53,401 nt of DNA from CAZLPZ01 sp964561535 (GCA_964561535.1 CAZLPZ010000006.1:1-53401); one strand, 5' to 3'; shown: positions 1 to 8,513, counted from the stretch's first letter. The notes: generated by a model not told the origin, from the letters alone. Made by a program: numbers and translations.

Positions 1-95
1 CACATTTATGGGTCTGTCGATATAAGATATAGCGCCTGTCAAAAAAATATCGTTGGTTCAACTTTCGTTATCTCGCCAGACTTTTCGGATCGACC

Positions 96-2219
96 TTAAG
101 CTGCGCGGATTTCAGCCAAGAAATTGACGACGGATTCTTTTAAATTTGATGCTTGGACGGCCAGATCATCGGCCGCTCCGCGCAATTGTTCAGTTGAGGC
201 GGCACTTTCGTTTGCTGCTTGTTGGACCTGTTCAATGTTACGCGACACTTCATCTGTTCCGTGTGCGGCTTCTTGAACATTTCGGCTGATTTCAACGGTG
301 GCCGCATTTTGTTCTTCAATGGCTCCGGCAATACTACCGGCGCGTTCATCGACGTCATTAATTTGACGCAAAATTTGAGAAACGCCTGAAATTGTTTTTT
401 CAGCGCTTTCTTTAATCGTTTCAACTTTTTGCGCAATTTCGCCCGTCATTTTGCGTGTTTCGTCGGCCAATGATTTAACTTCGTTGGCGACAACCGCGAA
501 TCCTTTACCGGCATCCCCGGCGCGTGCGGCTTCGATTGTGGCGTTTAAGGCGAGTAAATTTGTTTGTTCGGCGACGCCACTGATTGATTGGATCACACTG
601 TCAATTTCACCGACCGCCTGTTGCAAGGCTTGTAATACCTCTTGTGACATTTGGGCTGATTGTGCACATTCTTTGGCCGTTTGGGCCGTATCCGATACGT
701 TCCGTGCAATTTCCTTGATGGAGGCGGATAATTCTTCGGATGCGGCGGCGACCGTTTGAACGTTCGCCGATGCCTCGAGGGAAGCGGCGGCCACGGTTGA
801 ACTTTGTTGTGTTGTCTCTTGAACGGCGGCGGCCAGTGACGCCGCCATTTGACGCATCGCATCGGCGGCACGTTCAACGTTTTCAACAATGCTCCCAACG
901 CGATTTTCGAATAGTTTAGCCATATCTTCTTGGGCAACTTTTTTCGCGCGTTCGTTTTCTTTTTTCTCAAGTTCGCCATAGGCTAATTTTGCTTGTAACG
1001 CGCGCACGGTGGTTAAAATATTTTGTAATTCATCCTGGCCGACATCAATGTCCGTATTGGTATTTCCGCCGGCGATCGAAGCTAGGCGAGTATCTAAATA
1101 AGATAATCGTTGTTGAAGGAATTTTTGGACATATTTTGACGAAAATATTGCGACAATAATTGATACTATGACCGAAAAGAAGGCAACCCAATGTCCTATA
1201 ATTGTTTGGATTTTTGCTTTCTCATATTCAGATTTCGCCACATCAAGTTGTAAATGAATTAATTTTGTATTGGTTAGGGCAGCCTGATCAAAGAGATTAT
1301 GTGCATTGACTAAAGATTTTTGAAATTCTTCATTTTTTCCTTCTTTAAGAAGTGTCATGGCTGGGGTTACAGCGTCGTTGATATATTTTTCTTGTTGAGT
1401 AGCATATTCGTCGGCCAAGATTTTTTCTTCTGGTGTCAGGTATGTGGCCATATAAGCATCCCAAATTTCTTTAACTTTCGGAATGTTTTCTTCGATTTCT
1501 TGTTTGAAATTTTCTTCATTATTATTGCTATAGGCGATCAAATTCAGATTAAGAATGGTATCATATAATTTCTGCTTAATTTCCGAGAGTTGGCCTGCCG
1601 CGACCAGTCGGTCTTCATAGACAGTCCGTAACGATTCTGTTGTTTGGCCTGCAATATAGACACCGACGCCGCTGACAATTAAAATCATAACGCAGAGGAC
1701 AGCGCCCATGCCGATGATTTTGGCTCCTAATCGTTGTGCATATCGAGATAGACGGGCGCGTGTGGACGTACCAATTACCGCACCATGGGAAATAGCTTGA
1801 TCTTTAGCTGTCCCTTCGCGAAAAGCGGCATAAATTTTATCAACGGCTGTTGTGATCGCTGAATCCGGTTTACGACGAATGGAGATATAGCTTTTTGTTT
1901 GGCCGCCCTCGACGATCGGAATTGCATTTGCCTGAACCCAATAATGGTCTCCATTCTTAATCCGGTTTTTGACATATCCGGTCCAAGGTAAGCCGGCCTT
2001 TAAATCTCGCCACATATCAGCAAAGGCTTCTTTAGGCATATCGGGGTGGCGGATCAGATTGTGCGGTTCACCTATTAATTCGTTGCGCGAAAAACCAGAC
2101 ATTTGGACAAAATCTTCATTAACATATTCTATTTTGCCATTGATATCAGTTCGCGAGACGATCACTGAATCGTCTTTCATAAGAATTTCATGACCTGTAA
2201 CGGGTTGATTATTACGCAT
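96..2219 (-). CDS. PAS-containing methyl-accepting chemotaxis protein
   Basis: Membrane chemoreceptor that should signal to CheA/CheW. Residues about 10-120 form an Aer-like PAS domain (motifs NGKIEYVNEDF, GEPHNLIRHPDMP, WTGYVKNRIKNGDHYWV), which in this family senses redox or small ligands in the cytoplasm. A first membrane segment follows at about 167-190, then a periplasmic four-helix-bundle-like region, a second membrane segment at about 340-360, a HAMP-like linker and a long coiled-coil signalling domain. The signalling tip contains the near-invariant NLLALNATIEAARAGDAGKG. Having both PAS and a periplasmic sensor suggests two inputs. There is no C-terminal methyltransferase-docking pentapeptide; the protein ends FLAEIRAA. 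No che genes lie nearby, so it is an orphan receptor. The start is the first ATG, 233 bases downstream of infA on the same strand. Family assignment is secure; the ligand is unknown. Confidence 0.95.
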   Translation of the reverse strand: MRNNQPVTGHEILMKDDSVIVSRTDINGKIEYVNEDFVQMSGFSRNELIGEPHNLIRHPDMPKEAFADMWRDLKAGLPWTGYVKNRIKNGDHYWVQANAIPIVEGGQTKSYISIRRKPDSAITTAVDKIYAAFREGTAKDQAISHGAVIGTSTRARLSRYAQRLGAKIIGMGAVLCVMILIVSGVGVYIAGQTTESLRTVYEDRLVAAGQLSEIKQKLYDTILNLNLIAYSNNNEENFKQEIEENIPKVKEIWDAYMATYLTPEEKILADEYATQQEKYINDAVTPAMTLLKEGKNEEFQKSLVNAHNLFDQAALTNTKLIHLQLDVAKSEYEKAKIQTIIGHWVAFFSVIVSIIVAIFSSKYVQKFLQQRLSYLDTRLASIAGGNTNTDIDVGQDELQNILTTVRALQAKLAYGELEKKENERAKKVAQEDMAKLFENRVGSIVENVERAADAMRQMAASLAAAVQETTQQSSTVAAASLEASANVQTVAAASEELSASIKEIARNVSDTAQTAKECAQSAQMSQEVLQALQQAVGEIDSVIQSISGVAEQTNLLALNATIEAARAGDAGKGFAVVANEVKSLADETRKMTGEIAQKVETIKESAEKTISGVSQILRQINDVDERAGSIAGAIEEQNAATVEISRNVQEAAHGTDEVSRNIEQVQQAANESAASTEQLRGAADDLAVQASNLKESVVNFLAEIRAA

Positions 2220-2307
2220 TTCAAATTTTCCGAAGGGATTTTTTTGGGGGGAAGAACAGATTGATTTTGAACTGAAAATAGAAAGACTGTCAATCTATAA
2301 TTGATTC

Positions 2308-2333
2308 TTGAAATTGACAAAAGTCAATTTCAA
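2308..2333. repeat. perfect 11-bp inverted repeat upstream of chemoreceptor
   Basis: TTGAAATTGAC and its exact reverse complement are separated by AAAA. The repeat lies between the 3' end of infA and the start of the chemoreceptor gene, both on the minus strand. No T-run follows it on either strand, so an operator or a rho-dependent 3'-end hairpin is more likely than an intrinsic terminator. Its function is inferred only from position. Confidence 0.5.
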
Positions 2334-2452
2334 TCCATGAATAAACGTGTAAAAGCATGATTTGTATTTGATTCGAAACATCGGCAAATTCAGAATGATT
2401 GGATTTGCAGTTTACCTTTAGATCTGGCGCACGCCAAAAGTGGGGTCCGGCG

Positions 2453-2671
2453 TTATTTCTCCCGGAAAATGATTCGACCTTTGGTCAAGTCATAGGGGGT
2501 CATTTCAACAATGACGGTGTCACCCGCCAAAACCCGAATTCGGTTCTTCCGCATTTTCCCTGCACTATGTGCCAGAATATCATGTCCATTTTCCAATTTG
2601 ACGCGGAACATGGCGTTTGGCAACACTTCCGTAACGCTGCCTTTAAATTCGATCAGATCTTCTTTGGGCAT
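2453..2671 (-). CDS. infA: translation initiation factor IF-1
   Basis: A 72-residue OB-fold protein that binds the ribosomal A site during initiation with IF-2 and IF-3. The whole length matches IF-1: MPKEDLIEFKG at the start, then VTEVLPNAMFRVKLENGH, a KMRKNRIRVLAGD basic strand and a C-terminal LTKGRIIFREK. Length is standard. No clear Shine-Dalgarno sequence precedes the ATG. The gene is divergent from the tRNA-Val/dnaX unit and is followed at a distance by a chemoreceptor rather than the maf or arginyl-transferase genes often found next to infA. Confidence 0.98.
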   Translation of the reverse strand: MPKEDLIEFKGSVTEVLPNAMFRVKLENGHDILAHSAGKMRKNRIRVLAGDTVIVEMTPYDLTKGRIIFREK

Positions 2672-2886
2672 AGGGGATATTATTTCCGTTATAAGTCAAG
2701 GGTAGCGGGGCGGTGCAAACCGACCGATGTATTTATACAGGGGGGTAAATGCACGCGGCCTCTGTCTTTTATGGGATTTTGTCCCGAAAATCAAGGGTCG
2801 TTTGCATAAATTTGGTGGGAAAGAAAGAAAAGGGCTTGCCAACGGGGTGATTTTCTGTTTTTTTCAAGCCCCGAGACCAATGAAGT

Positions 2887-2961
2887 GGGTGGTTAGCTCA
2901 GCGGGAGAGCACTGTGTTGACATCGCAGGGGTCACTGGTTCGATCCCAGTACCGCCCACCA
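2887..2961 (+). tRNA. tRNA-Val (anticodon GAC)
   Basis: A complete cloverleaf can be folded by eye. The acceptor stem is 2887-2893 with 2951-2957 (one G-T pair), the D arm is GCTC/GAGC at 2896-2910, and the anticodon stem is CTGTG/CGCAG with loop TTGACAT, giving anticodon GAC at 2919-2921. The variable loop is 5 nt, the T arm is ACTGG-TTCGATC-CCAGT, and discriminator A plus an encoded CCA end it. It decodes GUC and GUU. It lies 81 bases upstream of dnaX on the same strand. Confidence 0.97.
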
Positions 2962-3042
2962 TTTTTTCTTAAAATCAAAGACAATCTTCTCATCCCGACA
3001 TGAATTGCCCCGACCGCCCGAATCCGGTACGGTACGGTTATT

Positions 3043-4740
3043 ATGTCTGAACTTTTCGCCTCCGCCCCTGTTGTTGTACCTGTTTCCGCACCGTCGTCTG
3101 AACCCTATCGGGTGCTCGCACGAAAATATCGTCCGCGCCATTTTGATGAACTCAGGGGGCAGGATGCATTGGTCCGTACCTTAAAAAACGCGATTGCCTC
3201 GGGTCGCCTGGCTCAGGCCTATATGCTCACGGGGGTGCGGGGGGTGGGGAAAACCACAACTGCCCGGATTATTTCCCAGGCGATTAATTATACCGGCCCC
3301 GATGGTATGTCGGGCCCCACGGTGGGGCCTACAGATGATTGCGGCATTGCGCGCGCCATTGCCGAAGGTCGTTGCCCGGATGTCATTGAAATTGACGCGG
3401 CGTCGCATACCGGTGTTGACGATATGCGGGATATTATTGATGGCGTACGATATGCGCCCACGATGGCTCGGTACAAAGTTTATATCATTGACGAAGTTCA
3501 TATGTTGTCGAAAGCAGCGTTTAATGCGTTGTTAAAAACGCTTGAGGAACCCCCTCCCCACGTTAAATTTATTTTTGCAACGACGGAAATTCGTAAAGTC
3601 CCGATGACGATCCTATCGCGGTGCCAGCGGTTTGATTTGCGGCGGTTTGATGATACGGAACTGAGAGATTTATTAGTCGAAATTTGTGGACGTGAAGGGA
3701 TTGTCCCAGACCTTGATGCTTTGATGATGATTGCGCGTGCAGGGGCGGGGTCGGCGCGTGATTCCTTAAGTTTGTTAGATCAGGCAATCGCCCTGGGCAA
3801 CGGCGCTGTGGTGGCCGATGTGGTCAAGGATATGTTGGGGCTGGTCGATCAAACGCGTGTGATTGCGGTGCTTCAAGATGCTTTAACGGGTAAGATTCCT
3901 GATGCTCTTGATGGATTGGATGATTTGAACAAATTGGGTGCGGATCCGTTGGTCGTGATTGAAGATTTAATTGATTTAACCCATCGATTGATCCGGGCGC
4001 GGGTGATAAATAATACGGATGATTTATTACCCGCGGCGGTTCAAATGTTGGGGTCCCAAACTTTGCCGTCGCTGTCGCGCGCATGGCAAATTTTGATTAA
4101 ATCATATCAAGATTTACAGATTGCGCCGGATCCCCGATCGGCTCTTGAAATGAGTATCATGCGTCTGGGGTATGCGGCCACTTTGCCAGATCCGTCAAAA
4201 TTGATGCGCGATCTGGTGGGGTCGGGACAGGGGGGAGGGGTGAGGTCCTCTTCATCTGAACCATCACCTGGGTCTGGGTCATCGGGGGGGGATCAAAACC
4301 GATCGTCAACAATATCGGGTACCGGGGCATCTCACCATCGATTAGATGATGTGTCACGCGATCCTGTTCGAGCGGTTGTCGCCTCTGCGCCCATCCTTCA
4401 CACGATGGCGGATGTTGTTGCCGTTTTGGAACAAGATGGCCAAATGATTTTGGCGACAACCGTTGCGCATTATGCGGTGCCGGTTAAAATCGAGGCGGGG
4501 CGGATCGAGATGGTCCCGTTACAAGGCGCTCCTCCGAAAATTGCGGGAGATTTGGGGGCGGCTTTGACCCAAATTACAGGGATGCGATGGATTGTTACCA
4601 TTGGAAAAGAAGGGACTGGTGAAACGGTTGCCGCGGCACGCAGTCGGATGGATGTCGCGCGTCATCAATTGATTATGGATGACCCGACGGTCCAAGCGAT
4701 TATTCTTGCTTTCCCTGGGGCCAAGGTTCGGGAAGAATAG
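3043..4740 (+). CDS. dnaX: DNA polymerase III subunit gamma/tau
   Basis: Clamp-loader ATPase of the replisome (565 aa). Walker A is GVRGVGKT at residues 64-71, Walker B is VYIIDEVHML at about 146-155, and the sensor region includes FATTEIRKVP and SRCQRFDLRR. AAA+ lid and collar domains follow to about 390. A Gly/Ser-rich linker at about 397-425 leads to a C-terminal tau-specific region of about 140 residues. The four-cysteine zinc module normally placed between Walker A and B is degenerate: only Cys100 and Cys111 remain where the family usually has a C-x8-C-x2-C-x2-C cluster. The linker is encoded by G-rich DNA with a run of eight G at 4284-4291. ybaB and recR, the usual downstream partners, are absent; accD follows instead. 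Confidence 0.97.
   Translation: MSELFASAPVVVPVSAPSSEPYRVLARKYRPRHFDELRGQDALVRTLKNAIASGRLAQAYMLTGVRGVGKTTTARIISQAINYTGPDGMSGPTVGPTDDCGIARAIAEGRCPDVIEIDAASHTGVDDMRDIIDGVRYAPTMARYKVYIIDEVHMLSKAAFNALLKTLEEPPPHVKFIFATTEIRKVPMTILSRCQRFDLRRFDDTELRDLLVEICGREGIVPDLDALMMIARAGAGSARDSLSLLDQAIALGNGAVVADVVKDMLGLVDQTRVIAVLQDALTGKIPDALDGLDDLNKLGADPLVVIEDLIDLTHRLIRARVINNTDDLLPAAVQMLGSQTLPSLSRAWQILIKSYQDLQIAPDPRSALEMSIMRLGYAATLPDPSKLMRDLVGSGQGGGVRSSSSEPSPGSGSSGGDQNRSSTISGTGASHHRLDDVSRDPVRAVVASAPILHTMADVVAVLEQDGQMILATTVAHYAVPVKIEAGRIEMVPLQGAPPKIAGDLGAALTQITGMRWIVTIGKEGTGETVAAARSRMDVARHQLIMDDPTVQAIILAFPGAKVREE
4284..4291 (+). promoter_or_regulatory. dnaX: G8 tract in dnaX, candidate slippage site for gamma
   Basis: Eight consecutive G encode part of Ser-Gly-Gly at residues 414-416, at the start of the tau linker. 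Gaining one G, or a -1 ribosomal shift, reaches TGA after residue 435. Losing one G reaches TAG after residue 433. Both truncated products are close to the size of the E. coli gamma subunit (431 aa). Slippage itself is inferred; the tract and both nearby stops are read directly. Confidence 0.45.
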
Positions 4741-4844
4741 ACAGTGTCTAGGGACTATTATCTTAAATCTAACCACCTCTTGACAGTTTTGTCGGGGCGT
4801 GACTGAATGCGGCTCGGCACAAAAGAAGGTATTATGGATCAAAA

Positions 4845-5735
4845 ATGAATTGGCTCTCAAACATTATTCGTCCAAAAATTCGGTCGTTGGTCGGTGCACA
4901 AAAAGATATTCCCGATGATTTGTGGACGAAATGTCCGGCGTGTGAAACCATGTTGTTTCAACGCGATTTGAAAGAACGTCTGAATGTCTGCGATACCTGT
5001 GGGTATCATTTGAAATTATCGGCGGCGGATCGTTTGGCCCTGTTGTTTGATGGGGCTCGGTTTACCGATGTGCCAACGCCGAAAGTGGCGGTTGACCCGT
5101 TACGGTTCAAGGATAAAAAACGGTATAGCGATCGGTTAAAGGAATCTCAGGCCAAAACAGGCCGTTCGGACGCGATTCGCGTGGCTAGAGGGACGATTGA
5201 GGGGATTCCGTTGGTTGTTGCTTTGTTTGATTTTGATTTTATGGGCGGATCCATGGGGGCCGCGGTGGGCGAAGGGATTGTGACCGCGGCCGAGGTCGCC
5301 GTTCAAACGGGTTCGGCGTTTTTGGCTATTCCCGCATCGGGCGGTGCGCGGATGCAAGAAGGGGCGATTTCTTTGATGCAAATGCCGCGTACGATCATTG
5401 CGACCCAAATGGTGCGCGAGGCTGGATTGCCGTATCTTGTTTTGTTCACCGATCCGACAACGGGGGGGGTGTCTGCGTCCTTTGCGATGGTTGGGGATAT
5501 TCATCTCTCGGAACCTGGTGCCACAATCGGTTTTGCCGGAAAACGCGTGATTGAAGAAACGATCCGCGAACAATTACCGCCGGGGTTCCAAACGGCGGAA
5601 TATCTTCAAGAACATGGTATGGTGGATATGGTTGTTCCCCGTGCTGACCAACGCGCGGTGATTGCACGTGTTTTAGGGATTTTGATGAAAACGCCGGGTC
5701 CCGCCCAAAAGGTACTCACGACTCGAAAAAAATGA
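4845..5735 (+). CDS. accD: acetyl-CoA carboxylase carboxyltransferase subunit beta
   Basis: Beta half of the carboxyltransferase that makes malonyl-CoA for fatty-acid synthesis, working with AccA. The N-terminal zinc ribbon is intact with Cys30, Cys33, Cys49 and Cys52 (CPAC...CDTC). The crotonase-fold core follows, with FDFDFMGGSMGAAVGEGI, ASGGARMQEG and TDPTTGGVSASFAMVGDI, the last two forming oxyanion and acyl-CoA contacts in the family. Length (296 aa) is typical. In alphaproteobacteria accD commonly sits between trpA and folC; neither is present here. A possible -35 (TTGACA, 4780-4785) lies upstream with only a weak -10. Confidence 0.97.
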   Translation: MNWLSNIIRPKIRSLVGAQKDIPDDLWTKCPACETMLFQRDLKERLNVCDTCGYHLKLSAADRLALLFDGARFTDVPTPKVAVDPLRFKDKKRYSDRLKESQAKTGRSDAIRVARGTIEGIPLVVALFDFDFMGGSMGAAVGEGIVTAAEVAVQTGSAFLAIPASGGARMQEGAISLMQMPRTIIATQMVREAGLPYLVLFTDPTTGGVSASFAMVGDIHLSEPGATIGFAGKRVIEETIREQLPPGFQTAEYLQEHGMVDMVVPRADQRAVIARVLGILMKTPGPAQKVLTTRKK

Positions 5736-5842
5736 TTCAGAGGTCGTTTATATCATATTTTCTTAATGAAGTTGCTTTATGATCTTAGGTGCTTTGAAAA
5801 GCATTTTTGAGTATTTTATCAACATTTATAAGGAAATAGGCC

Positions 5843-6559
5843 ATGTATACATTTTATTACCCGTACTATCCGTATGGTAAAGATTATGCCTATGGATATG
5901 ACTATCCATATAATAACTATTATAATAAATTTGATTATTTTTATTATACCTATGCCAAAGTATGCCATGTCGTGATGGAAGAACTTCAAGTCCCGTATCA
6001 AGCCAAAATGGTTTATTACAAAGACGGCATGAACAGCGAATATGCGCAATACAGCCCCGAAGGCCAAATGCCGATGCTGCAATTTGAAAATAATAAATTC
6101 TATGACAGCATGGCAATTTTGGATTATTTCTTTAATAAATATCCAAATAATAAATTTATGCCGACAACTTATCCAAATCGGTATTATGCCTATCAATCCA
6201 TGATGTACATGAACACCTATGTGTACCCGATGTATTGCGATATTTTCACGGCCAAAAAATATTATAAAGATTCAACGATGTATACCCAAGTTCAGGAAAC
6301 ATCACGCAATCGTCTTTATGCGTATTATGATAAAATGGAACAATATTTTGCCACGAACAAATTTTACGCCGGCGATTTCTTCAGCGTTGCCGATGTGATG
6401 TTTGCGGTCATGGCGGAATTTGCCCAGTACGCCGGGTTCAAATATACGTTTGGGGCAAATACCCAACGTTATTTAAACAGCGTGTATGCGATGCCGTCTT
6501 ATAAAAAAGTAACGGAATATCAAATGCAACAAGCTGAAAGCTTTGCGAAAGCGGCTTAA
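5843..6559 (+). CDS. tyrosine-rich glutathione S-transferase-fold protein
   Basis: 238 aa. From residue 38 on, the layout is that of a GST: a thioredoxin-like N-domain (VCHVVMEELQVPYQAKMVYY, then SPEGQMPMLQFENNKFYDSM matching the cis-Pro and glutathione-binding loop) and an all-helical C-domain ending FYAGDFFSVADVMFAVMAEF and AMPSYKKV. Two features are odd. Between strand 1 (MYTFYY) and helix 1, where GSTs carry the catalytic Ser, Cys or Tyr, there is an insert of about 27 residues that is nearly half tyrosine. Over the whole protein I count 47 Tyr in 238 (about 20%), and Met is also abundant. AAGGAA at about 5830 is the ribosome site. The gene looks AT-rich next to accD. Enzymatic activity is uncertain because the active-site loop is remodelled. 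Confidence 0.8.
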   Translation: MYTFYYPYYPYGKDYAYGYDYPYNNYYNKFDYFYYTYAKVCHVVMEELQVPYQAKMVYYKDGMNSEYAQYSPEGQMPMLQFENNKFYDSMAILDYFFNKYPNNKFMPTTYPNRYYAYQSMMYMNTYVYPMYCDIFTAKKYYKDSTMYTQVQETSRNRLYAYYDKMEQYFATNKFYAGDFFSVADVMFAVMAEFAQYAGFKYTFGANTQRYLNSVYAMPSYKKVTEYQMQQAESFAKAA

Positions 6560-6561
6560 CG

Positions 6562-6602
6562 TCACGAGGTCCCGGCCTGCGTCGGGATGACCGTGTTTTT
6601 TA
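6562..6602 (+). terminator. palindromic element with T-run ending the GST gene
   Basis: A TCCCG...CGGGA hairpin inside CACG...CGTG is followed by TTTTTT, three bases after the GST stop codon. It resembles the dispersed palindromes elsewhere in the window and also overlaps the 3' end of the convergent MATE gene. Terminator action on the plus strand is inferred from the hairpin plus T-run. Confidence 0.5.
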
Positions 6603-7941
6603 TAAACTGATCAAATCGGGCGGCGCTCCAGAAATGGAGCGCCGTTCCTGTTATCAGGGCCCCTGCCGACATACCGATAAATAATCCGTGCCACCCCCCC
6701 ATGGTATGGCCGATGACGGCGCATAAGATTGTTCCAATTCCCAACCGCCCGAGAGATAGGATAATGCCATATTGGGGTTTTCCCATGGCGTTCCATACCG
6801 AACCCCATCCCATCGGCAATGTCCCCATCATGGGAATAATCCCCATGAGCAAAAAATAAGTTGCGGTGATGTGAATTGTGTCTATGTCTTGTGTAAAAAG
6901 GCGGGCCAACGGGTTGCCTGATATCATTAATAGGGCCCCCGTGATACCAGACCACAGAATACAAAATAAAATGGCGTACCGAATGGTCTCGCGCATGCGA
7001 TCAAATTGACCTGCCCCAAAATTTTGTCCAATAAGGGGCGATACCGCAATGGATACGGCCATAAGGGGGACAGCCATGACGGCCTCGACCCGGCCAATAA
7101 TACCATAGGCTGCAACGGCAGATGTACTGTCCTTGACCAATAAGGCGGTAATGATTCCAGCGGTGAGGGGGGTTAACAAGTTCACCAAACCAACCGGAAT
7201 CGCGATGCTTAATAACCGCCGGGCCGATGCGCCAAAATGGGCGAGGTCCAGAACGCGGATATCGACCAATTGGCGTTTAACGATCAGGATATAGAGGGCG
7301 ATCAACGCGGTACTGGCATTCGCGGTCACATTTGCAATCGCGGCCCCCGTCATACCCCATGCGGGGATGGGCCCCGCGCCGTACACCAAGATATAAGAGA
7401 GCGGGATGTTAATGACAGCTGCCGATATCATGATCAAGGAGGGGGTGAAGGTATCGCCCGATGCGCGGATTGCGGCATTGATCACCAACGGCACTGTGAT
7501 AAACATATATCCCCAAAACTGTATCCGCATAAACGGCGTGATAAATGCCATGTGATCTTGGCCGGCGCCTAAGGCGTGAAACACCGGGCCCATCATGATC
7601 TCGCCGATGATTGCCAATAAGGCCCCGATCGCGAGGGCCATCATAATCGCGTGCAGGGTAAAATGGCGCATGGTGGCGGTGTCGCGCGCGCCAATCAGGC
7701 GGGAAATAACGGATGACGCCCCAATCGATAATCCCATCATCAAGTTAAAGAGGGTCATGGATACGGGAAAGGTAAAGGAAATCGCCTCGAGTTCCGTGTG
7801 CCCCAGGCGCGCGATGAAATACACATCGGCGACTTGCATCGAGACAATGGATAAGATCCCCCACACCATGGGCAAGGACAGGCGGGCAAGGTGCGCCGGG
7901 ATCGATCCGGTGGTCAGGTTATGGATGCGCGGGGCGTTCAT
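6562..7941 (-). CDS. MATE family multidrug/toxin extrusion transporter
   Basis: 459-aa inner-membrane antiporter of the MATE family, with about twelve hydrophobic segments. Signature stretches include PMVWGILSIVSMQVADVYFI near the N-terminus and the internal-repeat counterpart VAAYGIIGRVEAVMAVPLMA with SPLIGQNFGAG. MATE proteins export cationic drugs or metabolites using H+ or Na+. The ATG overlaps the stop of the upstream Nudix gene as ATGA, so translation is probably coupled. The final residues VIPTQAGTS are encoded by a dispersed palindromic element, which suggests the original C-terminus was replaced by repeat insertion. It is the last gene of the adaptor / RND / Nudix / MATE series. Confidence 0.95.
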   Translation of the reverse strand: MNAPRIHNLTTGSIPAHLARLSLPMVWGILSIVSMQVADVYFIARLGHTELEAISFTFPVSMTLFNLMMGLSIGASSVISRLIGARDTATMRHFTLHAIMMALAIGALLAIIGEIMMGPVFHALGAGQDHMAFITPFMRIQFWGYMFITVPLVINAAIRASGDTFTPSLIMISAAVINIPLSYILVYGAGPIPAWGMTGAAIANVTANASTALIALYILIVKRQLVDIRVLDLAHFGASARRLLSIAIPVGLVNLLTPLTAGIITALLVKDSTSAVAAYGIIGRVEAVMAVPLMAVSIAVSPLIGQNFGAGQFDRMRETIRYAILFCILWSGITGALLMISGNPLARLFTQDIDTIHITATYFLLMGIIPMMGTLPMGWGSVWNAMGKPQYGIILSLGRLGIGTILCAVIGHTMGGWHGLFIGMSAGALITGTALHFWSAARFDQFIKNTVIPTQAGTS

Positions 7942-8513
7942 GAGGATTGTTCTTTTTTATGATCATCAAGCATATATTCAATCCTTAAAAAGGCATGATC
8001 ATAAATGTCTTTTTGCTCATTTTGCCGTGGGCCTGAACGGTTCTCAATCAAAATCGATGTATCCTGAGGTTTAATCCAGCGAATGAAATCAATTTTGTCA
8101 GTTTCAAGCTTTGGTTCATCCAAATCGCCATTTACAGATACAAGAAAAATATATTCACGCGCTGGAACAGTATCAAGAAAATCTTTACGCGTTGCAAAAC
8201 AGTAATGAATGATTTGAATAGACCATCCAGTTTCTTCTTGCATTTCTCGGCACAGGGCTGCGCGTATCGTTTCATCAGGCTCAACATGACCACCGACCAC
8301 GTCCCATTGCCCTGGGAAGAGTTTACGATTTGGTGATCGTCTCTGCGCAAAAATTGTATGATTGGGATGAACGACCAAAGCTCCAACAAACAGTTGAATA
8401 CCGGCCTTGCGATCATTCTGCGCCAATTCCTCCGCTTCATCCAATGTCACAGAACCTGTAACCAAGGGATAATTCAACCACTCTTTGTCATTAAAATTAA
8501 GTTTGTGATTCAT
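7938..8513 (-). CDS. Nudix hydrolase
   Basis: A roughly 191-aa hydrolase of nucleoside-diphosphate-linked compounds. The complete Nudix box is present: GGHVEPDETIRAALCREMQE followed by ETGW, fitting Gx5Ex7REUxEExGU. The N-terminal QWDVVGGHVEPDE and C-terminal DKIDFIRWIKP fit IPP-isomerase- or MutT-like members; the substrate cannot be read. An upstream GTG at 8534 would add seven residues, but the ATG at 8513 is preferred because GAGA lies upstream of it. The gene start overlaps the end of the RND pump gene by 17 bases, and its TGA overlaps the MATE start as ATGA. This places it inside an export operon, an uncommon position for a Nudix enzyme. Confidence 0.93.
   Translation of the reverse strand: MNHKLNFNDKEWLNYPLVTGSVTLDEAEELAQNDRKAGIQLFVGALVVHPNHTIFAQRRSPNRKLFPGQWDVVGGHVEPDETIRAALCREMQEETGWSIQIIHYCFATRKDFLDTVPAREYIFLVSVNGDLDEPKLETDKIDFIRWIKPQDTSILIENRSGPRQNEQKDIYDHAFLRIEYMLDDHKKEQSS

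Noticed and set aside
2727..2972. Open frame of 81 codons across the tRNA-Val gene
   Set aside because: It overlaps a complete tRNA cloverleaf and has no coding character or ribosome site.
4780..4808. Promoter of accD
   Set aside because: The TTGACA is good but the -10 at the right distance (CTGAAT) matches poorly, so it is not listed as a feature.
5136..5573. 145-codon frame antisense to accD
   Set aside because: It lies opposite conserved AccD motifs and has the Arg/His-rich composition typical of antisense shadows.
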